Numbered from the stretch's first letter, positions 35,171-48,111 are shown. The stretch is DNA of 64,000 bases from Adenophora triphylla var. japonica (GCA_022495995.1 JAFEMH010003634.1:62001-126000), one strand, 5' to 3'. Made by a program: numbers and translations. Notes: generated by a model from the letters alone, not told the origin.

Positions 35171-36711
35171 TTTTAAAACCTTTTTGAAAGAGAAAATGGG
35201 TTCGGGAGTCAGGTTACGTGTTGGGAAGAACCGAGAGTTCACCCAACACGCCTCGTCCGTAGACGAGTCTTTCTATGTTCAACATTCAAAACATTCAAAT
35301 GTGTGTGCGAAATGTGTGTGACAAGATATGTATAAAATGCATATTAATGCTTCATTTTATTGCTCAAGAAGAGGGATTACAACTTGTGAACCATTTACTG
35401 TGGGAGACCACATCCCACTTACAACGAGGACAAAACAGATTACAACTGAAACTGAGCCTTTTGCAAAGGGCTTCTTATGTCGCGTGATACAGGACCTGAG
35501 GGGTAAACTGTGTCGCGTGACACAACGATGCACTTTGCAGAGGCTTTACAAATCAAGCATAGAATTGACACAGATCTATCCAATCACTTCAAATGAGTGT
35601 GGATATTGAAGATCCACACTCTGTTTAAAATGATAATCAAACTAGATGAAATAACTTACAACTGAAGGATGATCTCTGCAGATGAACACGATGTGTCGCG
35701 TGACACAGGACTCCTCATGTCCAATTGTGTCGCTGACACATGTTTACCATCTGCAGGAACCTTACAAATTTGAAATTCAATTCAACAGAAACAAGATCAG
35801 ATCCAATTATCAAACCAATTCAATTCAGAATATCACAAATCATCAATAGATTGACCAAGGGAGTGTGGATATGGAAGGATCCACCCTCCCTTGACAATCA
35901 AGCAATGAATAAGATTCAAATCACATCATGAATATTAATTATATCAAACCAAGCTAATTAAACAGAGAGATGGCAGTTGCCACTTGATAATCAGTGCAGA
36001 TGGAGATTAATTATCAAGTGGATGGATAGAAATGGTAATGAAGCAAGTAGCAAATATGGGAGAGATGGAGAGAAGGATTCGTTACCCTTGTAGTCCACGA
36101 TCTCTACACCAAGTTAGGTGTAGAGAGCCTCGATTCAGCTGCTTGATTGAGACTTGGATCTCAGATTGGAGTGCTAAGCTTGGATCTACAATTGGTATTG
36201 TGGAGTATGGAGGGAAATGGGTGAATTGGTATGAGAGATGAAGGAATTGGAAGGGAATTGGTATGTGTTTGGATGGAAGGAGGAGAGAGAGAGGTTTCTG
36301 GCGTGAATTTGGCAGAGTGACGTTGTGGAGTGGAAAAAAGATCCTGAAATGAGAGGCAGAGGGTCTTATTTATAGCTGCAGTTCGTGGTCCAGTTGTGTC
36401 GCACGACTTCTTGTATCAACTTTTCGTGGCTTTGAAGTGTCGCGTGACACAACAAGGCAATAACTGTTTCTGACGCCAAATTGCTGTTTCTGGAACATTC
36501 TGAAGTAATTCCTTAAAGGTCCAAAGCAATTAATTTCTTGTAGGTCCTTTTGCATGGAAAAATTACCTAACAATACTCCCTTCGCAAGAAACTTATAAAA
36601 AAATTTCGGAAGTCTCGGAGCGGACCGAAAATTTACCAAAACGCCCCTAATGCAATTTTATCATATTAAAATGCATCTAAAAAGGTAGCGAATTGGATTG
36701 GTGTACTTACA
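35170..36711 (-). repeat. 5' LTR of composite element (LTR-C), inner end deleted
   Basis: Nearly identical to LTR-A from aaaacctttttgaaag (35175) to ACTTACA (36711). The last ~40 bases (in element orientation) and the primer site are missing. Minus-strand TATA at about 36366-36375. It has the same set of TGTGTCGCGTGACACA motifs, one altered (tgtgtcgctgacac, 35727). The right flank is the TSD ACTTG (36712-36716). Confidence 0.9.
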
Positions 36712-36716
36712 ACTTG

Positions 36717-36810
36717 TTTGATTTGTATCATAATACGATTAAAATAGTATTTTTGGGTTATTTTTTAAATTTTTAAATTTTGAGATATTGCATTTTAATA
36801 TTTTTGAGTG

Positions 36811-36861
<51 letters not shown>

Positions 36862-37505
36862 GAAACATCATTATATTGGGTGCGTGTGTGAGAGTGATAG
36901 GGACATTTTGGTTCATTCATTTTATCAAATAATTTTTTGTGATATTTAAATTGTTTTTTTATAATATTCATTTTTAAAAGTAATTTATGATAAATGCATT
37001 AAAAAAATTTCGCAACAACACTCCAAATCCATTTGTTGGGAAGGCAAAAACTATATTTTCGTCACAAAATTTTAGATTTTTTCAAAATGTTATCACTGAA
37101 CTATTATTTTTAAATTGTTGTCATTGAACTATCAAAATTTTCAAAATGTGCTCACTCCGTTAATTTATTCGCTAAAAACATAAAGAAATTTAGTTACGTG
37201 ATTTAACGTGAATCATGTTCGTTAAGTTTTCAACCAATTTGTTAACATTGTTGACATGTAGGATGAAAAGTAGATTTTTTTTAATGTAAAATGTCATTAA
37301 CACATAGTTTATAAAAAATATTATAAATTAATTTTCCCCAAAAACCATTTACCCTATGTCGTATTTAACAAAACTAGTTATGTGAGGTTACTGTGTTAAA
37401 TTTTAAGCGAATTTATTTATGTAGCGAGCATATTTTGAAAAATGTGAATGTTAAATGAGAACATTTTGAAAAAAAATATTTCAATGAAAACATTTTGAAA
37501 AATGT
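36717..37505. other. AT-rich spacer with (GA)n tract
   Basis: Host-side DNA next to the composite element. A (GA)n microsatellite of about 47 bp lies at 36813-36859. The remainder is AT-rich with no recognised gene. Confidence 0.7.
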
Positions 37506-38040
37506 TACTCCCTCCGTCCCACTTCAAATGAACCACTTTTCTTTTTGGTCCGTCCCATTTCAAATGAGCCATTCCATAAATGAAAATATGTGAACAGTGT
37601 TTCAGACATTTATACCTTCATAATGTTTATATATTTACAAAAAAATCATTCATTATCTATAGTATAAATGAGGGTGGTCCTCTACTGTTCAATGAACAGT
37701 TCCAACGGCGGAAATTCCCATTTTGCCCTCACTATTTTGTCCCTTTCCCATTTTGCCCTTAAAAATTTTTTTTTTAAATTAAATTTTTTTTTTAAAAAAA
37801 ACGTGGCCTTGGACACGGGCATGGGCTAGTACCCTTATAATTTTAACATATTTACAAAAAAATCAATCATTACCTTACTATTCCTCCCACTCATTCTCTC
37901 TCCTATTAAATGTTTTTAACTTTTACATTCTCTCTCATCTAATCTTCTACCAACTTTCAATTTTTTATTCATTTTTTAAAAAAATCTTAAAAAATTGTGA
38001 AATAATCCCATGACTTATTTGAAATGGGACGGAAGGAGTA
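37506..38040. mobile_element. Stowaway-type MITE carrying a nested mini-Helitron
   Basis: Ends TACTCCCTCCGTCCCACTTCAAATGA and ATTTGAAATGGGACGGAAGGAGTA are inverted complements, TA target. 535 bp long because a Helitron-like insert occupies 37656-37829 and flanking sequence (atatttacaaaaaaatca) appears on both sides of it. Confidence 0.85.
37656..37829 (+). mobile_element. Mini-Helitron, 174 bp
   Basis: Starts TCTATAGTATAAATGAGGG after A (37655); ends with an imperfect hairpin (cgtggcc-ttg-gacacg) and GGGCTAG followed by T (37830). Start and end style match the 4499-7923 Helitron. No coding capacity. Confidence 0.6.
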
Positions 38041-38900
38041 TAATTTAGTGATGAAAATACGATTTTTACATTTATTTTGAGAAGGAGATGCGAATGATTG
38101 AGCCAAATTTGTTAGTTGAAGTCACATGTGAATAAATTACATAAATTTTTTGTTAGGTAATAGGTTAATAATAAATGGTAAGTAATTGGTCAATTTAGAA
38201 TAGTAACTTTTTTTTCTTTATACCATTGACATTTATTGTGTTTAGTATGCTTAGGTTAGTGTGTTAGTGTGTAAAGAAAAAAAGGATAGTGGGAATTCCC
38301 CTTCTTGACCCTTTTCTCTGACCTAATTTCAATCTCCAGTTTCGATTTCATTATCAGTCCCCCAATACCTCTTCAACCATCGCCATCTATCACACACTCC
38401 TCTCATGGAACAAGGGAAGCGAGAAATGGAGGCAACTCAGTTCAGACTCAGCCCGTTTCTATGGCGTCCTCATAAGCTCCTCAGTTTTCTCTTCCTACCC
38501 TTTCCCCTCCCCACAAATTCCTCCATTACAATGAATGACAGGAGAGAAACAAGGGCAGATCCGTAAAGAAAAGAAGCAAAGTAATGGAATCCAAGATTAG
38601 GTGGGAGAGGGAGATTATCATCTACAGCAAATTTGTGGCGTGGGGGTGTTTGGGATGTACAGATTTAACTAAATCTTGATTGAGATTTTAATAGATTTCT
38701 CTCCTTTCCAACACCCCCATACCACTTATTTCCTGTAATTTCCCCCCTTCCCTTACTTTCCTCCTTCCCCTTCTCTCCAAACTACCCAGGTTAATCTCTT
38801 ACTATTATTACTACCTTTTCAGAGATAATTATTTCATTTCCTATGTTTTTGTTTTCTTTTCCTTTATTGTTAACTCTCTTATTTATATATGATCTTTGTT
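38041..38900. other. Spacer, possible old 5' leader, no gene recognised
   Basis: Pyrimidine-rich stretches and a 54-codon frame from ATG 38406 resemble a gene leader/first exon, but I find no continuation and no homology. Left undetermined. Confidence 0.4.
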
Positions 38901-41900
38901 TGCATGATGTTAAAGTCTTTTTCTGGTTAGACATGTCTTGATACACGCCTATGCATATTTATAGTTGTTTATTCTTATTGACGTGTTTTAATTTCAACTG
39001 CATGGACTTTATGGTCCCTCTGTTACTCTGTTCTGGTATTTGAGCCTTCCTATTTTGCATTGTGGTTATCTTTTTTGAGCTATGATATATGAATTTGGGG
39101 CCTTTGCGGTTGAACTGTATAGCAGTCCAAACCCCATAAAAAATGTCTTGGATCTCGAGCTGGTTGACCCAGATTTTGGCAAGACACTGCCACACTTCAG
39201 TTGTTCAACCCACAAAATCAGAGGATGCCCATCTCATGAAGATGTGATCTTGGCTTTCGTGATTTTGGACTGATATGCAGTCTGATTGCATGTGTCCCCA
39301 AATTCCTATGTTATAGCTCCCAGGTTATCACCGAAATAATTCCTTCTGCCCGTTGATCTATCGAGTTGGATGCATTGGTTAACTAACTAAACGAACATAT
39401 AAGATACTCCTTTTTTTTTTTGCTCGGGCTAAAACCTTATAAGTGGTGTATACTATATTGGACATAGAGATTAGGCCCCTAGCTAGCTTGGCCCCTAGAC
39501 ATTTGTTTAAGCTGCCCCCTTGGGCCGGGCCTGGAACTTAGTCATCTCCCTTAGTTTCGAAAACGTAGGCAAGAGCAATTAATACTAAGATGAATAACAA
39601 AGAGAGTTAAGATGCTTTACCATATGATAGAGAAATGTTCCAAACCATTTAGGAGAGAGAAGAGAAAAAGAGGAACCACTTGAAATTAGTATGATGGGTC
39701 GGTACATGATAGGAAGGTTTGAACTTCATTAGGACCAAAATCACTCTGTCCCAACCTTCGTATGCCACTCATTTTGTTGAGAACTTCTTTCTTTTCCCTC
39801 CTCTCTTTCAATCAAAGAGTGTGAACGAACACTTACTTTAAAGGTTATGATAATTTGGCTATCATTCTATTAAGAAGTTCTAGATGCTAGACTTCTTTTG
39901 ATATAAATAGATGCATATTTATAGTTGTTTCTTCTTATTGACATGCTTCAATTTCAACTGCATGAACTTTTTTGTCCCTATATTACTCTGTTATGGTATT
40001 TGAGACTTCCTATTTTGCAGTGGTTATCTTTTTTACCGACGATTCATGAATTCGGGGCCTTTGCTTTTGAATTGTATAGCAGTCCAATCTCCAAGAAAAG
40101 TGTCTTGAGATCTCGAGATGGATGACCCAGATTTTGGCAAGGCATTGTCGCACTTCAGTCAAAATCAGGGGATGCCCATTTGATGAAGATGTGATTTTGG
40201 CTTTCGTGGTAGTGGACTGATATGCAGTTTGATTGCATGCGCCCCCAATTCCTATGTTATAGCTCCAAGGTTAACACTGAAATAATTCCTTGTGCCCGTT
40301 GATCTATCGAGTTGGATGCATTATTATATCTTTTTCACTAGATGCATTGAGTTAACCAACATATATGATATGGTTTTTTGTTTTACTCCTGCTAAAACCT
40401 TTCAAGTGGTGTACATTATACTGTACATAGAGATTAATCCCCTAGCTAGATTGGCCCCTAGACATATGCTCAGGCTGCCCCCCTTGGTCCGGGCCTGAAA
40501 ATTTGTCATCTCCCTCAGTTTTGAAATTGTAGGCAAGAACAATCGATACTATGATGTAACAGTAACAAAGAGAGTTAAGAAGCTTTACCATATAATAGAG
40601 AAATATTTCAAACCATTTAGGAGAGGGAAGGGAAAGAGAAGAACCACTTGAAATCATTAGGATGGGTGGGTACAGATAGGAAGGTTTGAAATTCATAGTA
40701 CCAAAATCATTCGGAACGAACCTTCCTATACCACTCATTGTATTGAGAACTTCTTTCTTTTCCCTCCTCTCTTTCAATCAAAGCTTGTTCTTGTGATCGA
40801 ACTCTTAATTGAAAGGTTTGTAGATAATAAATTGGCTATAATTCTATTAAGAAGTTTTAGATGCCCCTTTGATATAAATAGGTCAAAAGAAACTCAAAAA
40901 CCTCTAATATCTTTATGCTTAGAAAATATTTAGTGTTATGTCGAAATGTATATGATCGTGAGCATATGCCCTCTTCTTTTAATAAGAAAATGATATTTGA
41001 CTTTTCAAGTCAATTTTATCATTTTTTGAAGGAAGACTTACCTTTTTCAGGTGTATTGTTTGTGATTCGTAAATTATGGATATAATATGATGCCAAACTT
41101 TAAATAAAAAATTAGTGAAATTGACTTTAAAAATTCAAACTAAGATTCTTTTAATGAGAATGTGGAAGTTCAAGGAGTATAAATTATGGCTCTTCAGAGG
41201 CCCGATCTAAGGGGGGATAGTCTAGGCAATTGCCAGAGGCCCAAGCCTACCAAATGCCCGGTCTCTAGGTTTGACATATTGTACACCATCGGTAATATTT
41301 AAACTTAAAATAGCTCTAGTTTCTATCTTGATGCACACCTTCATTATTAACACTTTTATTTATATATGTTTTTTGTTTGGAATGTTGAAACTTTATTTGG
41401 TTGAAGTGCATGCACTTTTGATCCTTCATGCATTTGAGTCCTTCCTATTTTGCGTTGTGATAATCTTTTGTGAGCTATGTTTCATGAATACGGGGTCTTT
41501 GCAGTCTAACTGCATAGCATTTCAAATCTCCAAAAATCTTGTTAGTTGTTCTCGAGATGGATGATTCGGATTTTGGCAAGGCACCACCGCACTTTGGTCT
41601 TTTCACCCCCAAAATCCAGGGGATATCCATCGTATGAACATGTGATCTCAGATGTTTGTGATTGTGGACTGTTATGCAGTCAGATTGCACACACCCTCAA
41701 TTCCATGTTATGTATCCAAGGGTTGTCACCGAATTAGTTCCTTGTGGCGATGATCTATCGAGTTGGGTGCATTATTCAATATATTTGGAAACACAATTTT
41801 TTTCGAACAACCATATGTAGTTAAAACATTAAGAAAAGAAAATGTTCCAAATTGATGCATCTAAGAAAATCCTTTTGGTAGATTATACAAGCTGATAGGA

Positions 41901-42391
41901 ACAAAGTATAACAGTTAATGAGAGCTGAGACTTTCCAGTTCCTTATAAATACTCACCCCCTCACCATTCAATTAAGTCTATATTGAAAATCTCGATTATT
42001 TAGGTATATACATTTGAGAGTGACTCATATTGATTCCCACATTGGAGTGTTTTGTGGGAAATCCTTCCATGCACCACTCACGGAGTCTTAATTTGCAGTT
42101 CATAGCCAATTGCCGAATAACTTGTACATGTTGATACATTTATTGGATATATTTGGTACCTTAATATGTTGCATCATCATTCTTGACAATGAAACCAATT
42201 GATGAGGTACCCAATCTGTTTGATGATCTTATCTATAACATGTATCAGATATTTGACTATATTGTGAAATATGAGACACTATTTTTGTCACGGGGAATGC
42301 AAAACCCTTCGGCGTGAGAATTAGTATTAGTTACTTTTTGAAATATAGAGAATAATGGGGTGTATATATATAATTTATATGTGTATATATA

Positions 42392-42640
42392 TACTCCCTC
42401 TGACGCACTTCACTTGATTCTATTTTCCATTTTTGGTCCATCCCAATTCACTTGATACTACCCAAAACGACAAGTGTTTATACTCGACACCAATAAAATT
42501 ACTATTATCACACTCATCTCTCTTATGCTTTAGTTTTCCTACTCACAACAACTCCTTTCACTAATTATCTCTCCTACTTTTCCTTAAATCATTCGTGTGG
42601 CAAAATTTTTGGCAACAAGTGAAGTGGGATGGAGAGAGTA
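42392..42640. mobile_element. Stowaway-type MITE
   Basis: Ends TACTCCCTCTGACGCACTTCACTTG and CAAGTGAAGTGGGATGGAGAGAGTA, TA target within AT repeats. Its right half is duplicated as part of the 296-bp tandem duplication that follows. Confidence 0.8.
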
Positions 42641-43122
42641 TATATATATATATATACCAATGAAAGTGAGGATCGTTTGTGTTAAGAAGGTTGAAGGTGA
42701 CAGAGTAGTAGGAGATTAGGGGGTGTAGGTGTAATATGTTGTATGAGTTGTAGTAAAAGTGGGAAACAAATGGAAGTGGGTGGAGAAAGTAGGAGAAAAA
42801 GGTGTAAAGATGTGGGGATGTTACTTTAGTTTTCCTACTCATAACAACTCCTTTCAGTAATTCTCTCTCCTACTTTTCCTTAAATCAATCTTGTGCCAAA
42901 TTTTTTGGCAACAAGTGAAGTGGGATGGAGAGAGTATATATATATATACATATATACTAAAGAAAGTGAGGATTGTTTGTGTTAGGAGGGTTGAAGGCGA
43001 GAGAGTAGTAGGAGATTAGGGGGTGTAGGTGTAATATGTTGTATGAGTGGTAGTAGAAGTGGGGAACAAATGGAAGTGGGTGGAGAAAGTAGGAGAAAAA
43101 GGTGTAAATATGTGGGGATGTG
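42531..43122. repeat. 296-bp tandem duplication
   Basis: Unit 42531-42826 and 42827-43122: half of a MITE plus an AT tract plus a ttgaaggtgagagagtagta...ggtgtaggtgtaatatg block. The latter block is the outer part of the inverted ends of the 45460-46714 element. Copies differ by scattered substitutions. Confidence 0.85.
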
Positions 43123-43300
43123 GAGATTATATATGTATATATATAGATATATATATATATATACGTAAGTGGACGATTACTTTAACTAATCAAGATAATC
43201 TTAATTAATCAATTAAGATAATTAACTAATTAATCAATTGTAAAATAAATGCAATATACAATACATAAATTAAAATAATAGAGTTGTTAAGATTTTACTA

Positions 43301-44535
43301 CGTATTGATATTGGCTTACGAATTGTACAAAATTGTTGTTGCTATTACAATGCTGATAGAAATTGAAGAACTGAAAGGAAATAACTAGTACAATAGTTGT
43401 TTTTTGCTAAGAAAAATGGATGCCTATTCAACGGGGGAAAGTTCCCCTTTTATAATCTTTGGATTTGAAAATTTATCTAATTTTTTTCTAATCTTTGGAT
43501 TTGAAAATTTATCTAATTTTGTTGCTTGTTTGGCTGGCTTTGTGGTGGTGGATGATGAGAAGGATTGTCGGATGGTGGTTAACACATGGGCTACTTTCTT
43601 CTTTGCATCGTAAGTATTTCTAGTAATGTGCTGCTATTCCTCCTTTTCCTTAACTTCTTATTATAATTATACCTAGGTAAAGAAGTCATCATTGCCATTA
43701 TCATTTTCTTTCTCCAGGTGGACTGAGGCGGTGCTACCGGGGCAATTGCTGAGTTCCAATATGATTTGTTCCATATCTACCTCTGATGTATATTTCACTA
43801 TATTTGCCATTTATTGTTGTTTCTTTGCAAGAAATTGTTCATTTTTTGATACTCGTTGAAGAGCAACAATATTGAAAAAATGGGGGTTTGTCTTAAAATA
43901 TTTTGTAACTGCTTTTGTTACACAATTTGCAGGGTCAGTTTTGTCCCACTGCAAATTGTGGAACAAAAGCAGTACATAATATTTTAAGGCAAACCCCCAT
44001 TTTTCCAATATTTTTGCTCTTCATCAAGTATCAAAAAATGAACAATTCCTTGTAAATAAACAACAATTAATGGCAAATATGGCGAAATGTACATCAGAGA
44101 TAGATATGGAACAAATCCTATTGGAACTCGGCAATTGGTCAGTAGCAGCGCCTCAATCCATCTGGGGAAAGAAAATGATGACTTCTTTACCCGGGTAAAA
44201 TTATATTAAGAAGACGAGGAAAAGGTGGAATAGCATCAGATTACCAGAACTACTTTCGGTGCAAAAGAAGAAAGCAACCCATGTGCTAACCACCATCCAA
44301 CAATCCTTCTCATCACCCACCACCAAAAAGCCAGCTGTAAGCAATCAGCAAAATTAAATAAATTTTCAAGTACGAAGATTATAAAAGGGGAACTTCACCC
44401 CCATTGTATAGGCATCCATATTTCTTACCAAAAAAACAACTATTGTACTAGATGTTTCCTTTCAATTCTTCAATTTCTATCAGCATTGTAATAGCAACAA
44501 CAATTTTGTACAATTCGAAAGCCAATATCAATACG
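43301..44535. repeat. 1.2-kb palindrome (inverted duplication)
   Basis: Arms of about 610 bp, 43301 to about 43920 and about 43935 to 44535, meet at a small loop (gggtcagttttgtccc). Arms are roughly 90% alike by eye. The left arm has a candidate intron GTAAGT...CTCCAG (43610-43717) and a 39-bp internal duplication (ctttggatttgaaaatttat). No terminal motif or target duplication identified; the right arm abuts the RTE tail. Could be a foldback element or an inverted gene-fragment duplication. Confidence 0.85.
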
Positions 44536-45459
44536 AACAACAACAACAACAACAACAACAAAGCCTTAGTCCCAAAATAATTTGGGGTCGGCTAACATGA
44601 ATCCTCATATGTTATCGTGAAAAAAAAATAAAAAAAATAAAATAAATAAATAAATAAATGAATAAATAAATAAAAAATAAATAAAAAAATAAATAAATAA
44701 ATAAAAAATAAATAAATAAATAATTAAATAAATAAATAAATAATAAATTAAATTAAATTAAATTAATTAAAAAAATAAAAAATAAATATATATATATATA
44801 TATAAAAAAAAATAAAATAAAAATAAAATTAAAAAAAATAAAAATAAAAAAATCAAAAAATCAACCACCCACACGAATTTTTGCCCTCCACTCCGCCTCT
44901 TGGCAACACCATACTTTCATCCACTCCAGTAAATTCATATCATTTTCAATTACTCTAATCCAAGTTTGTTTGGGTCTTCCCTACCCTCGCCATTTTATCA
45001 TTTCTCCACTGCTTAGGCCTCTGTAGGTGCATCGCTCGGTCTCCTTCTCACGTATGTCCAAACCACCGTAGACGATTTTCCCTCATTTTATTCTCGATGG
45101 CGCAACTCCTACTTTACCTCGATCGCCTCATTCCCCAACCGATCCTTTCTTGTATGACCGCACATCCATCGAAGCATACGCATCTCCGCCACATTCATCT
45201 TATGCACGTGACACCTGTTTCACGGCCCAACATTCTAGTGCCGTAAAGCAACGTGCGGCCTAATTGCCGTGCGGTAGAATTTTCCTTTAATCTATTGGGC
45301 ATGCGCGATCACATAGAAATCACGTAGCACTCTTCCACTTGACAACCTGCTTTAATCCTATGAGCCACATCTCCATCTAATTCTCCATCCTTTTGGATAA
45401 TGGATCCAAGATAGCGAAAAAACTCAGAAGCTTGGATAATATTTCCATCAAAAAAATAC
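44536..45459 (-). mobile_element. RTE-type LINE 3' fragment
   Basis: On the minus strand: ORF2 C-terminal motifs FRYLGSIIQKDGELDGDVAH, then degraded coding sequence, then EWRAKI near 44880, (TTTA)n-like low complexity (44611-44860), and the conserved tail gttagccgaccccaaattat ... ggctttgttgttg ending at about 44537. Coding is broken by stops and shifts. 5' truncated. Confidence 0.85.
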
Positions 45460-45585
45460 TAGGGTTGAAGGTGAGAGAGTAGTAGGAGATTAGGGGGTGT
45501 AGGTGTAATATGTCATATAAGTGGTAGTAGAAGTGGGGAACAAGTGAAAGTGGGTGGAGAAAAAGGTGTAATGATGTGGAGATTA

Positions 45586-45650
<65 letters not shown>

Positions 45651-46714
45651 TGTTTCATATACGGACCGGTCCGTACGAATTTTGTGAAAATTAAACGCAA
45701 TACTCTCTCTCTCTCTCTCTCAAATACATCTCTCTTAGTTTCTCAATGGCAAAAAAAAAATAAGCTCTGTGGTCTTATCTCCCCTGCTCTTTCTTCTTTC
45801 TTCTCTTCTTTCTCCACCTTCATTAACCCAAAAGCAAGCATAATTTCAAGTTCCTCTTCTTTCTTCATTCTGATAAAACTTGATTTCTCACCCCTTTCTC
45901 TCTATACACAGACCTTGCGCTAAAACTTTTGGCCTAAATCTATCGCAGAAAGGGGAGAGTGAGATGGGCGATTGCAACGAATTCCAGCGACCGGCACCGT
46001 AGTCGTTTCGTCCTTCATAAAAGTTCTGCGATTTCTTTTCAGGCTTCCCTGTCAATAAATTTCAATTGTTTTCTTCACATATTCGGTGCTCATCGCAGGA
46101 TTCTGTCCAAAACCCAGAAACTAATTGGTTGGAATTTGCTTTTTTTCTTTGTAAAACCATCCAATATTGTTCTATTGTATTGAAAAATCTGTTTATGGGT
46201 CTTTATTACCTGTTTTGCTACCTCAATCTTGATAGATCCCAGCAAATTGTTCAATTGATAAATTCCAAATTGACATGGATATTGTTATAGTTGTTGAGAT
46301 TTTTCCCCAATTCTGTGTGAATGAGTCAAAAGTTTATTTTTTTGGTTTCTGGTTTGATTGGTATCGAGAAAATGGGAAAAGGGCTGCGTAGAGAGTGAAG
46401 AGGGTGAGAAATTGAGTGTTATCAAAACACTGGCACAGGAAATTTGGGTGAGGAAGAAGTGTGCGTCGTTTGAGGGGAGAAAGAAAAGTTCATGGCGTTA
46501 TCTTTTTACCCGTGGTGCGTTCAAATCCGTACGGACTGGTCCGTATATGAAACATTCTCTCTCTATATATATATACATATATAATCTCCACATCATTACA
46601 CCTTTTTCTCCACCCACTTTCACTTGTTCCCCACTTCTACTACCACTTATATGACATATTACACCTACACCCCCTGATCTCCTACTACTCTCTCACCTTC
46701 AACCCTATTATTTT
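45460..46714. mobile_element. 1.25-kb element with ~190-225-bp inverted ends
   Basis: Left end 45460-45684 and right end 46526-46714 are inverted copies: aggttgaaggtgagagag block, AT and GA tracts, then atgtttcatatacggaccgg. The ~830-bp interior looks like captured genic DNA: CT-rich leader, ATG GGC GAT... at 45964, candidate splice acceptors (tttcttttcag 46041). No transposase. Long inverted ends plus a genic filler suggest a Pack-MULE-like or similar DNA transposon. No clear target duplication. Confidence 0.6.
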
Positions 46715-46968
46715 TTTGAATGTGCACTACTAGTGAAAAACACAGAAATAATGTTAGTGGAGTAGGTGTTGTGAGTATGGAAAGTGAGGTAGGTAAGAGA
46801 AAGTGAGATAAAAAATAGTTAGTGGATATTTTGTGTGAGTATGACAAGTAGGCCCCATTGAATAAATAATATTATAAACTTTTCTTTTTGGGTTGGTGCA
46901 ACTTCTAATGGCACGCCCAAATAGGAAATAATTGCAAGCTAAAAAAAAACAAAAAAACCAGAGGGAGT
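46715..46968. mobile_element. Stowaway-type MITE remnant (right end)
   Basis: Ends ccagagggagta at 46968 and has the gtgagtatgacaagtaggcccc interior common to such MITEs here (compare 48241-48270). The left end is missing, probably lost at the neighbouring element. Confidence 0.5.
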
Positions 46969-48111
46969 ATATTCTTGTGTATATAGAATAATGAGTTTTT
47001 TAGTATTAGAAACTTACATGTATAAATAAGACATAATGGGTAAGTGTTTTGCCAAGGTCTTTTGCCTTCCCCCGTAAGTTTTGCTCAATGGAAAAACCAT
47101 ATCAATACAATGATGTATAAGCTATAAGTGTACATAAAGATCGGCAAAAAAATAAATAAAATTGAGTAGAAATAATTATGTTTTAGTAATTGTCAAAAAA
47201 TTTAGAGAAATATGATGTGGTATATGATGATCTTTCACACAAATTGTGCCCCTCTCACGGGGTTGCTACTCTTTCTGTACCTATAAATACCTTCCAAAGG
47301 TATTCATTTGTAGGAATGATCATCATGTAACACATCATAAACTCGAGAGAGAGAGAGAGATCAAGTCCCGCAATACTTGTCTTTCCCTAACCCTTCTAGT
47401 TCCTATTATGTCACTCCTCTCCGTTGCCCTTCGGTGGTTCGTGTAACGCTAGCTACATTTACCTGGAAAAATCTAACAACCCTAGAGGACTACCCTCGTA
47501 CAATTAGTAATAAAGAAAGATAAGAAGCTTTACCATATAATAGAGAAATGTTCCAAACCATTTAGAAAAGACTAAGGGAAAGAGAGGAACCAAGTGATTT
47601 GGTGGGATGGGGGTGGTACATGAAAGGAAAATTTGGCTTCATTAGTACCAAAATCATTCTTTAAGAACTTCTTTCTTTTCCCTCTTTTTCATTCAAAGCT
47701 AGCACCTGAAAGGTCTGTATATGATAAAGTGACTTATCATTCTCTAAAGAAGATTTAGATGCTAAACTTCTTTTGTATAAATAGGTTAAAGAAATTCAAC
47801 AACTTCATATATCTCTAAGCTTCGAAAATCTCTAGTGTAATTTTGAAATGTGTATGATTGTGAGATCATGAGCCCCCTTCATTCAATAGGAAAAATCATA
47901 TATTGACTTGAAAGTCAATCTGATCATATCTTTAATGAAAACTCTGTATAAGCCTTTTCAATTACATTGTTTGTGAGTCATAAATAATGGCTATAATTTT
48001 ATGCCAAACTTTAAATAAAATATTTGTACGCCATATGTAATGTTTAGAATTAAAATAGCTCTAGTAGGCTTGTCTTGATACATGCCCTTATTATGAACAC
48101 TCTTATTTACA
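46969..48111. other. Array modules M5 and M2, no gene
   Basis: Holds M5-like sequence (about 47030-47140), a TATA-like ctataaatac (47281), a GA tract (47345-47360) and an M2 copy ending tataaatagg (47779). No recognised protein. Confidence 0.6.

Larger units (their letters stand above)
10389..36711 (-). mobile_element. Composite Tat/Retand-like Ty3-gypsy element (26.3 kb)
   Basis: The outer LTRs (10389-11984 and about 35170-36711) are nearly identical by eye and are flanked by the exact 5-bp duplication ACTTG (10384-10388; 36712-36716), so the block behaves as one insertion. Minus orientation is shown by pol direction, TATA boxes in the LTRs and a tRNA-Arg-type primer site next to the middle LTR. 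A third, clearly diverged LTR (23776-25184) divides it into a pol-bearing half (25185-35170) and a half without gag-pol (11985-23775). Nested inside are a 6.1-kb LTR element (15268-21357) and a solo LTR (30703-32440). gag and the first primer site are deleted, and pol carries several stops and frameshifts, so the copy is dead. Tandem repeats near the 3' LTR plus an antisense extra ORF match the Retand-type layout of the Tat lineage. Confidence 0.8.

Noticed and set aside
38406..38570. Small 54-codon frame as first exon of a host gene
   Set aside because: Plausible leader composition but no splice partner, continuation or homology that I can see.
45576..45923. 115-codon frame starting in AT/GA repeats
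   Set aside because: Begins in dinucleotide repeats (YIYIYI, RERERE) and has no recognisable domain.
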